NCBI GenBank assembly: GCA_021835265.1
Contig: JAKBQK010000190.1
Coordinates: 1 to 12,301 of the forward strand
DNA length: 12,301 nt
Source: Thermoplasmata archaeon
GTDB taxonomy: Archaea; Thermoplasmatota; Thermoplasmata; Thermoplasmatales; Thermoplasmataceae
Direction: 5' to 3'
The translations under genes and the position numbers were made by a program. The notes under the pieces were generated by a model. It searched no databases. It saw only the letters and a list, made by a program, of their open reading frames with translations, and was not told the origin of the DNA. Within the stretch, counting starts at the first letter, position 1; every line of letters starts with the position of its first letter. Of the stretch, positions 1 through 5,945 are shown one piece after another.

Positions 1-422
1 TTCATTCGGTTTATGTTTCACTTCTGCCACTTATGGTCAATTCAGGGTATAAGAAAGACTTATTGTTGAATTCTTGAAATCCTGCAGACCACCTGTTGGG
101 TTACTATGAGTTTAAAAAGTTTCATCACAAACACTGGAGGTTAAAGGGTTGAGCTTTCAGGATAAGCAATGACGGATTTGAAGTCTAAACGACGATGAGC
201 TCAAGTTCTAAAGGGGCCATCGTTCGAAAACGCTTTATTTTCCCAGGGATTTAATAAAGATCAATGAGGTAGCATTTCTGTTATATACAGAGAAACTAGG
301 ATTTGATTAGATTTTTAAAAAAAACCTTGAAATAGGATTTCCAGACAAGTATTATAATGCGTTTGAATTGCATTCATGACAGTTTACCATTAAATGCTTA
401 TATAGTATTAGGATTAACATTC
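1..422. other. Left-edge stretch without an intact gene
   Basis: No reading frame of convincing length or familiar sequence lies here. On the - strand, pieces around 250-150 and 120-30 read as short protein-like stretches broken by several stops (for example NDGPFRT near 210-230 and NPTGGLQDFKN near 60-100). They could be the eroded end of an older gene, but I cannot name a family. The right end carries the vapB promoter. The GTTCGAAA at about 223-230 resembles a tRNA T-loop, but no cloverleaf surrounds it. Confidence 0.4.
398..404 (+). promoter_or_regulatory. TATA box of the vapBC operon
   Basis: TTATATA begins 25 nt before the ATG at 423. Archaeal TATA boxes are centred about 26 nt before the transcription start, so transcription should begin at or within a few bases of the ATG, giving an essentially leaderless mRNA. 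This placement supports the start at 423 over the upstream in-frame ATG at 357, which lies ahead of the box. Confidence 0.6.
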
Positions 423-659
423 ATGGTCAAAACCACGATCAACCTTGACGATGAAATCTACGCTGAGATCGTTAAAGAATCCATAGAAAAGTATGGCAGT
501 ACTAGGAATATGTCGAAGATCATCAATCAACGACTCAGGACCAAAATAAACTCTACAGGAAAACGCAAGAAGCGAATTACTTTCAAGGCAAAAGAGAATC
601 TATCATCCCTGGATGCGGACAGTGAAATAAGGAAGGGATGGGAGGAGAGCAGCAAATGA
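423..659 (+). CDS. vapB: VapB-type antitoxin (ribbon-helix-helix)
   Basis: This 78-residue protein is the likely antitoxin for the PIN-domain ribonuclease encoded next. Its N-terminus (KTTINLDDEIYAEIVKES) fits the ribbon-helix-helix pattern: a short beta strand, then two helices to about residue 38 that dimerise and bind the operator. The rest (about 45-78) is a basic stretch RKKRITF followed by an acidic tail, the kind of flexible region that normally wraps the toxin active site. An in-frame ATG at 357 would add 22 residues, but it precedes the TATA box at 398-404 and the added sequence does not fit the fold, so ATG 423 was chosen. The stop codon overlaps the toxin start (ATGA). VapB-VapC complexes usually repress their own promoter. 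I cannot tell the exact antitoxin subfamily. Confidence 0.75.
   Translation: MVKTTINLDDEIYAEIVKESIEKYGSTRNMSKIINQRLRTKINSTGKRKKRITFKAKENLSSLDADSEIRKGWEESSK
641..647 (+). promoter_or_regulatory. Ribosome binding site deciding the vapC start
   Basis: GGAGGAG lies within the end of vapB, 8 nt before ATG 656. It is a strong Shine-Dalgarno match. It lies downstream of the alternative ATG at 638 and so cannot serve it. It therefore supports the shorter toxin that starts in the ATGA overlap. Confidence 0.65.
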
Positions 660-1063
660 CAGTGCTGATTGACACCAATGTTCTGGTATATGATACCATA
701 GAGGATTCTCAGTATCATGATAGAGCAGGTGAATTTATTGACGAGTCGGAAGATCCCATAATAAATTCACTGTCAATTGTTGAACTTGGTTTTGTGCTTC
801 CCAAGTATGGAATAGATAATGAAAATGTTAGAATGAAAATTTATGAATTATTGCATAGTGATTATTTCACAGTTTCCTGGCTATCTGAAAAGATGATGGA
901 GAAGATATCCTCATTCATGGTTGAAAACAAGCTAAGTTTTAGAGACTTCAATGACTGGATAATAGCATATGATGCATTTTCGAGAAATGTACCTTTAGCC
1001 ACTTTTGATAAAATACTACAAAAGAAATGTAAAAAGCTTGGTATTCAAGTTATTGAGATTTAG
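656..1063 (+). CDS. vapC: VapC-type toxin, PIN-domain ribonuclease
   Basis: This 135-residue protein has the usual VapC length. PIN domains are Mg-dependent ribonucleases; in VapC toxins they typically cut tRNA or rRNA and halt translation. The acidic active site is visible: D6 in LIDTN, E43 in SIVELG, D100 in FNDW and D118 in LATFD, all with normal spacing for an intact toxin. The start at 656 is preferred to ATG 638 because it forms a 4-base ATGA overlap with the antitoxin stop, follows a GGAGGAG site, and places the first strand TVLIDTN at the N-terminus as in the family. Overlap with vapB implies translational coupling, which keeps antitoxin and toxin production linked. The family is clear; the RNA target cannot be read from sequence. 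Confidence 0.85.
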   Translation: MTVLIDTNVLVYDTIEDSQYHDRAGEFIDESEDPIINSLSIVELGFVLPKYGIDNENVRMKIYELLHSDYFTVSWLSEKMMEKISSFMVENKLSFRDFNDWIIAYDAFSRNVPLATFDKILQKKCKKLGIQVIEI

Positions 1064-1199
1064 TTTGACGATTGGGCCGGTCGCAATTTGCTTAAAGTTT
1101 TAATCGAATATAAACGCTAACTACTTTGTTAAGAAAAGAAAGAGGAAATTATAGCTCACAAGATAATATATGAGATACCTAAACTTTTTATGTCATTAG

Positions 1200-1206
1200 T
1201 TTATAG
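1200..1206 (+). promoter_or_regulatory. Possible distal TATA box before the hamAB operon
   Basis: TTTATAG could direct transcription from about 1228, giving a leader of roughly 90 nt that would include the inverted repeat at 1254-1276 as an RNA hairpin. The closer box at 1282-1288 is an alternative. The sequence alone does not choose between them. Confidence 0.25.
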
Positions 1207-1253
1207 ATAAAACAAATGGAAACGACAAAAAGGCGAACAAATCTAAGATTTCA

Positions 1254-1276
1254 CAAATGATGGAATTCATCATTTG
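1254..1276. repeat. Perfect 9-bp inverted repeat in the hamAB promoter
   Basis: CAAATGATG and CATCATTTG form perfect 9-bp arms around a 5-nt centre GAATT. The repeat ends six bases before the TTTAAAT box at 1282. This is where an archaeal activator or a repressor blocking TBP/TFB would bind. If transcription starts further upstream, it would instead form a hairpin in the leader. The position suggests regulation of the nuclease-helicase operon, but no binding protein is identified. Confidence 0.5.
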
Positions 1277-1281
1277 GGAGG

Positions 1282-1288
1282 TTTAAAT
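1282..1288 (+). promoter_or_regulatory. Proximal TATA box of the hamAB operon
   Basis: TTTAAAT is a good archaeal TATA sequence, predicting transcription from about 1310 and a leader of only about 10 nt before ATG 1321. The ribosome site GGAGG at 1304-1308 would then lie at the very 5' end of the message or just outside it, which leaves some doubt about which box is used. Confidence 0.45.
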
Positions 1289-1320
1289 TACAAAGAGTAG
1301 ATTGGAGGAATTATAAACCT

Positions 1321-2082
1321 ATGTATAATAGTCTTCAGGGTATTTTGATCAACTTAACAATAGGCGACGAAGAGTATAAGAAATTCAGAGAATATTATGT
1401 CAAAAGTAGAAAACTTGATCAAGAAGCTGTAAAGAAGGGAATCTCAATCCTAAGTGGAGATATCAATGAAAAGGCACGATTATGGAAGATAGCTCAGGAT
1501 GAATTAGGTAAATCTACAGTTTCTGCATTTGGAGAGGCTTGTGTTAGTTACTATTTAGAGAAAAAATTAGGAATAATTCTAACGCATGCAGGCTGGAAAG
1601 ATAGCCCATTTACTATATCTCAAGGAGTAGACCTGATAGGAGGAAACGTTTCGGATTTTTCTAGCATCACAATCATTTACGTTGAAGTGAAGACTCGTAG
1701 AACTTCTACACACAAAGACCTAACGCTGAAAAAGCTCAAAAATCAGCTGATATTAAATCGCATTGAAGGTAAGTTTAACCTCTCAGTTGGCGATTATTCT
1801 TACATTGGGTTCACTTCTAGACTCCTTAAGTACATAAGGGAGAATAATATAATTTCAGAGGACGGTGTAAAGTTTAAAGAAGATTATTTTGAAAGACTTG
1901 GCGCTGTGGTAGCGAAAGAAAGTCAGCCGTGGCAGTCAATAATGACACTAGCAGATCCCGGGGACTCTTCTTCAAATAGACCTTGTAAATTATTGCTACT
2001 AATATTAGAAGAACTTGAAACTAGATTTAAAGAGCTATTTGCTATTGAAACTTTTGTTGATGAGTATATGGGTGCACCATAA
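1321..2082 (+). CDS. hamA: HamA-like PD-(D/E)xK nuclease of a Hachiman-type defence system
   Basis: This 253-residue protein is probably the nuclease effector of a two-gene defence system. The core has the order of a PD-(D/E)xK endonuclease: a helix with E72 in FGEACVSYYLEKK, then D104 in QGVDLIGG, then E122 and K124 in YVEVKTR. A helical C-terminal part follows (about 165-253). Size, motif order and the directly following large helicase match Hachiman HamA (DUF1837) and the related AbpA of E. coli; in such systems the helicase holds the nuclease until abnormal DNA is sensed. GGAGG at 1304-1308 lies 12 nt before the ATG. The stop TAA directly abuts the hamB ATG with no spacing, so the two are surely one operon. 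I recognise the nuclease fold confidently. The DUF1837 assignment rests mostly on gene pairing, and another nuclease family partnered with a Ski2-like helicase is possible. Confidence 0.6.
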   Translation: MYNSLQGILINLTIGDEEYKKFREYYVKSRKLDQEAVKKGISILSGDINEKARLWKIAQDELGKSTVSAFGEACVSYYLEKKLGIILTHAGWKDSPFTISQGVDLIGGNVSDFSSITIIYVEVKTRRTSTHKDLTLKKLKNQLILNRIEGKFNLSVGDYSYIGFTSRLLKYIRENNIISEDGVKFKEDYFERLGAVVAKESQPWQSIMTLADPGDSSSNRPCKLLLLILEELETRFKELFAIETFVDEYMGAP

Positions 2083-5000
2083 ATGTTTGAAAAAACACGA
2101 TCTCTTATAGAATCACTCCAAAAATATTACGAATTGGGCGATATTCAAAATGCCCAGACACTGCATAAGGATCTGATACACATGGCATTGGAACTTTTCA
2201 TTGAATCAGATATGAAATTCAATAATAGCCGGGGATTAACCGATGAATGGACAGAAATCGGTACTGAAGGCGCATCTTCAATCTTAAAGTCTGTTGAATT
2301 AGCTAATAGATACGATTCAAACGAACAAGTGACAACCACAATCAACCGAACTTATTTGCTAAATCTAGCTGCGATGGAATATTATCGATGTGGTAGACAT
2401 GGAATTGCGGCTGCAATTATTTCTAGACCCGATGCAAAGTTACCCAGCAATGTTGAATCCTCACCAACCTATAGGATAGTAAGGTTACTTCAACTATTTT
2501 TTAGTTCTAAATACCAAGAAGTTTCGAGATTGAGTAAGGTTTACAAAGACGAGGAAAAACGAAATATTCTCAAAAATACTCAGGAAAAGTCGCCTTCCGT
2601 ATTGAGTGTTATGATTTTGCTATCTTTAGTCTTCGTTTACCAGACCTTCATATCGATTGAACACCAAATAATTAATGGAGAAAAGAGCGCCGAGAATCTC
2701 ACATCATTGATGGAGAATTCCATTCAGTTAAGCAAAGACTGTGGGGATCCTGAATACTTAATGTTCTTGGAGTCATTTATGAGAACAGTCAAAAGTTTGC
2801 AATTGTTATCTATCTGGAATATTGGTGAAATACTATGGAAGAATAAGCTTCCTCCACTGTTTAAGGAGTGGGCCAATCACAGAATTCAAGAAAATAAACC
2901 TTTTCTATTTCCTTCACAATATGAAGCAATAATAACACATAACGCGTTAAACAATATGTACGAATTAATTACGATGCCTACTGGTGGTGGCAAAACCCTC
3001 ATAGCCGAGCTTTTCATCCTAAAATCTCTAATCGATAACCCAAATGGAAAAGTACTTTTGGTAGTACCTACGCGTTCTTTAGCCTCTGAAGAGAGTTCAG
3101 ATCTCCACCATGCATATGAATGGAAAGGTTCGTCAATTTCCGTTTGTCAGTTGACAGGTGATGTATCATTCGATACAGAGAACGCACTGGAGAACAATAA
3201 TGTTATAGTTTTGACTCCAGAAAAATTTGACATCTTGATGCGAAATTCATTCTTTGACCATACTGTTGCAGGTTTAGTTGTTGATGAATTTCACTCAATT
3301 AGATCATCATACCGAGGAATCAAGATACAGTTATCCATCAAGCGATATTATAAGAGATACGGGACGAGAGTTCTTTTTATGAGTGCGATTGTAAGAAAGT
3401 CTGATTTCAACTGGCTCAGTAAATGGGTACTTTCATCTGATCCATTCTCAACACAGTGGAAGCCAACACCTGCCAGAATAGGAACAGTTTCAATCGATGA
3501 GCGACCGAAAGTTACAGTTTCATTCAACGACGGTACGTACAGAAACGTCTATATGCCAAAAGGTCTGAGACGAAATGCAAGCAACAAAGCTGGAGTCCAA
3601 ATAGTGAAGACTTTCCTTGAAGAAGAAAAAGATCAGGTATTGCACTATAATATGACATGGAGAGGGTATAAATATGGCGGTAACAGATTAATAGATCTTG
3701 CTGAGGAGTATATGCATGCTCTACCAAATGGTCAAACATTTAATAAGCAAGCCCTCAAAGAATTAAGTGATCGATTTTCACGCTTAGCAGGAAAGGAAAA
3801 TAAGCTCTCTAAAGCCTTCGAAAAGGGCATTGCAGTTCATTGGGGCGAATTGCCTTATGCTGCAAGAAAAATAGTGGAAACAGGGATCAGGCAACGAGCT
3901 ATAGGCATAATACTTTCAACTTCAACCTTATCTGAAGGAGTTAACTTACCTATTAAAACTGTGTATATTCCTAAACTTTCCACAAGATACAGAAACATGG
4001 AAAAAAGTCAATTTCTGAACATAATTGGAAGAGCAGGCAGGCCATTTTTCCACACTGAAGGACAGGTAGTAATAGCAATTAATGAATCTGGAAAGAAAGA
4101 GGATCAAACACCAAAGGGGCTTGCTGAAGATTATGCGTTGACGAAGAATGAAGATATAGAACCTATTATAACCTCTGCTGTGGAATCTAGTATAATTCTA
4201 TGGAAAGCGATCTCAGAATGGAACATCTGGAAAGAAGGAAAACCCACTCCTGAAGAAGGTTGGGAAGAGAAGCTTAGTGAAGATAACAAAAGAAAATTTA
4301 AAATATTCTTAGCATATTTGGAGGCAATTTCGTCGGCTTTGTTAGCATGTTTAGAGGAGGGGATTTTGCCAGACATTGATTCAGATTTGATAGATAGCCT
4401 TATATTTCTCGGCCCTGAAACCAATGAGCAAAAAATAAGTGTCAGGAGACTTCTTAATCTAGTGGAGAAGAGACTCATTTTCTTTGAAACAGTAAATAGG
4501 AAAGCTAAGTTACTGGTTGTTACTAGTTGGGGGAAAACAGTCTATAAAACGGGATTTGGACCAGAGACATGTTACAATCTTAGAAAACAGTTAAAAGTTA
4601 TTGCAGAAGACTACAATAGCTTTAAAGTAAAAGGCCAAGAAATATTGAAACCAGATTCTCGCTCTTATCTTTTTTTTAATGAAATGCTGCGTATGTTGAA
4701 CCTTCCACTCGAACGCTATATCTTTGGAGGTGAAAGCTTCGATGACACTGATCATTGGATACTAAGGGGTTGGGTATCTGGAGTGCTTATAGAAGATATA
4801 GCTAATGGGAACATAAAATTGGGTGGAGATTTTCTAAGGGCATACACAAAAATTGATGGCTTTCTTTCAACTTACTCTGCATGGGTTTTCACCGCGTGTT
4901 ACATTGCTGGAGATTCCATATTTGGGAATTCTGAACTCATCCAAAGCATCCGCAAGCTTAGTAGATATATTTTGTATGGTCACTATAATGAAGAGATATT

Positions 5001-5208
5001 AGAAGTCTTAGAAAAAGATACAAATAGAAATCTTCTGAGAGATGATGTTATTGTCCTTTACAAGAAACTTGGAAATTTTAAAGGTTTGTTAGAAGGCAAG
5101 TATTCGAAAAGTTTTCTCAAGGAAATTTTAGATAAGGGCGATCAAAGAACTAGGATGATGGAGGATGAGATTGTAAATGCAATTTCTTCATTGGTAAGCA
5201 AACAATAA
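2083..5208 (+). CDS. hamB: HamB-like Ski2-type DNA helicase of a Hachiman-type defence system
   Basis: This 1041-residue superfamily 2 helicase shows motif I MPTGGGKT (298-305), Ia VVPTRSLA (327-334), DExH box DEFH (401-404), motif III as MSAI (433-436), motif V STSTLSEGVNLP (612-623) and motif VI NIIGRAGRP (646-654). The SEGVNLP and GRAGRP forms are typical of Ski2-like helicases, which include HamB/AbpB. About 275 residues, mostly predicted helical, precede the helicase core. The region after about 700 probably holds winged-helix and helical-bundle parts of the Ski2 type, but I see no catalytic motif there. In Hachiman, HamB is a DNA-scanning ATPase that restrains HamA and releases it on damaged or phage DNA; that role is inferred here. 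The start abuts the hamA stop and is served by GGTG at 2071-2074 inside hamA. The odd point is Ile in place of the usual Thr in motif III. Helicase identity is sure; the system name is likely. Confidence 0.7.
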   Translation: MFEKTRSLIESLQKYYELGDIQNAQTLHKDLIHMALELFIESDMKFNNSRGLTDEWTEIGTEGASSILKSVELANRYDSNEQVTTTINRTYLLNLAAMEYYRCGRHGIAAAIISRPDAKLPSNVESSPTYRIVRLLQLFFSSKYQEVSRLSKVYKDEEKRNILKNTQEKSPSVLSVMILLSLVFVYQTFISIEHQIINGEKSAENLTSLMENSIQLSKDCGDPEYLMFLESFMRTVKSLQLLSIWNIGEILWKNKLPPLFKEWANHRIQENKPFLFPSQYEAIITHNALNNMYELITMPTGGGKTLIAELFILKSLIDNPNGKVLLVVPTRSLASEESSDLHHAYEWKGSSISVCQLTGDVSFDTENALENNNVIVLTPEKFDILMRNSFFDHTVAGLVVDEFHSIRSSYRGIKIQLSIKRYYKRYGTRVLFMSAIVRKSDFNWLSKWVLSSDPFSTQWKPTPARIGTVSIDERPKVTVSFNDGTYRNVYMPKGLRRNASNKAGVQIVKTFLEEEKDQVLHYNMTWRGYKYGGNRLIDLAEEYMHALPNGQTFNKQALKELSDRFSRLAGKENKLSKAFEKGIAVHWGELPYAARKIVETGIRQRAIGIILSTSTLSEGVNLPIKTVYIPKLSTRYRNMEKSQFLNIIGRAGRPFFHTEGQVVIAINESGKKEDQTPKGLAEDYALTKNEDIEPIITSAVESSIILWKAISEWNIWKEGKPTPEEGWEEKLSEDNKRKFKIFLAYLEAISSALLACLEEGILPDIDSDLIDSLIFLGPETNEQKISVRRLLNLVEKRLIFFETVNRKAKLLVVTSWGKTVYKTGFGPETCYNLRKQLKVIAEDYNSFKVKGQEILKPDSRSYLFFNEMLRMLNLPLERYIFGGESFDDTDHWILRGWVSGVLIEDIANGNIKLGGDFLRAYTKIDGFLSTYSAWVFTACYIAGDSIFGNSELIQSIRKLSRYILYGHYNEEILEVLEKDTNRNLLRDDVIVLYKKLGNFKGLLEGKYSKSFLKEILDKGDQRTRMMEDEIVNAISSLVSKQ

Positions 5209-5230
5209 ATTATAGATTCTATAATTTTTT
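5207..5230 (+). terminator. Hairpin and T-tract terminator of the hamAB operon
   Basis: AAATTATAG and CTATAATTT form a perfect 9-bp stem with a 3-nt loop, running straight into a T-run that ends at 5230. The stem begins inside the TAA stop codon of hamB. Archaeal RNA polymerase stops mainly at T-tracts, so the T-run is the stronger part of the signal and the stem is supporting evidence. Confidence 0.55.
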
Positions 5231-5499
5231 ATATTTAATTTTGTATAAAAGGATTCTGTGTATCTGCATTTTAGATAAGGAATGGATATATATTAAAGGG
5301 CTGAAATGGTGCTTTCGAACCTCTTGTCTCTCTCATATACTCACCTGAAGAATAGAAAACCCAATCTTCTAACATTGTTCCATGAAGGGCCATGGTAATT
5401 GACGAAGGCTAAGAGGGGAGGGGGTGACTGAAAGGCAGGATGAATTGAAGCAGGAGATTACCTAAAGATATTAAAATCTGAAAGAATATGGAGTATATT
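5231..5499. other. Gap with no recognisable gene
   Basis: This AT-rich stretch holds no convincing gene. The - strand has a 40-codon frame (5393-5271, beginning MALHGTMLEDWVFY) without a clear ribosome site or known family; it may be a fragment of something lost. A TATTAAAA sequence at 5469-5476 sits about 25 nt ahead of ATG 5500 and could be the old promoter of the antitoxin remnant that follows. Confidence 0.35.
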
Positions 5500-5666
5500 A
5501 TGACCACAGTAAAACAGTCAAGACTTGTAAGCATACCAAAGTCCGATCTGAATAGCATTGAGACGCTTGAAAATGAGTATGTAATGGTTCAACTGGAAAG
5601 GAAGCGAGCAGAAAAATACTGATGGAAAGAATCATGAACGTTAGAGAGGTCCTAAAGAAGGTTTAA
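5500..5666 (+). pseudogene. Frameshifted small antitoxin remnant
   Basis: From ATG 5500 the frame gives 40 residues (MTTVKQSRLVSIPKSDLNSIETLENE, then VMVQLERKRAEKY) and stops at 5620-5622. Adding one A to the five-A run at 5612-5616 lets translation continue as KILMERIMNVREVLKKV to a TAA at 5664-5666, restoring a protein of about 58 residues. The tail pattern, with a V-M-x-Q-L-E segment followed by a V-R-E-V-L-K-K-V end, resembles small RelB/Phd-type antitoxins that partner RelE-like toxins. No intact toxin follows on this strand. An in-frame ATG at 5488 could add four residues. Either the gene is dead or the missing A is a homopolymer sequencing error. The family call is tentative. Confidence 0.4.
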
Positions 5667-5909
5667 TAATATGTGTTGGTTTTTTCTTTGTGAAAGATTG
5701 CTATGAGCCACGCTTTCTTATGCTCATCGTTTATTTTATACCCAACTCTGAAATGACAAATTCTGAATTACCATAGAATGTGAAACAAGTATCTCATCGG
5801 CTCTCCATATTGCGGGTTCTGTTACAGTCTCTTCTAAGTGTTGCAACCATTCTTTCTTTTCCTTATGATTTCTGGAGAATTCCTTCTCGAATGCTTCCGT
5901 AGATTCCAC
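5663..5909 (-). pseudogene. Frameshifted RelE-like toxin remnant
   Basis: Reading from a GTG at 5909 gives 57 residues (VESTEAFEKEFSRNHKEKKE onward) ending at a TAA at 5738-5736. Just before that, another frame carries on as RVGYKINDEHKKAW, then LIAIFHKEKTNTYY, to a stop at 5665-5663. The joined product has the outline of a RelE/ParE-type toxin: an early charged helix, then a YKI-DDE-like strand turn, and a hydrophobic strand ending in F-H-K. The two halves being in different frames indicates one or more indels. It converges on the antitoxin-like remnant with overlapping stop codons, so they are not a normal same-strand pair. The family call is weak, and the start is uncertain. Confidence 0.3.
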
Positions 5910-5945
5910 GTTGTTAACTCATGAATACCAACTTTTACTCTGCGT

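Noticed and set aside
205..245. GTTCGAAA resembling a tRNA T-loop
   Set aside because: No acceptor, D or anticodon stem can be drawn around it.
357..422. Upstream ATG extending the antitoxin by 22 residues
   Set aside because: The TATA box at 398-404 lies inside this extension and points to transcription starting at 423; the extra residues do not match the ribbon-helix-helix N-terminus.
638..655. Upstream ATG extending the PIN toxin by six residues
   Set aside because: ATG 656 gives the ATGA overlap with vapB, follows GGAGGAG at 641-647, and starts at the first conserved strand.
1216..1260. A 14-codon basic reading frame (METTKRRTNLRFHK)
   Set aside because: It has no ribosome site, no known family, and overlaps the inverted repeat; chance is the simplest reading.
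5271..5393. A 40-codon - strand frame (MALHGTMLEDWVFY onward)
   Set aside because: It is short, lacks a clear ribosome site or family, and sits in a debris region; mentioned only in the gap entry.
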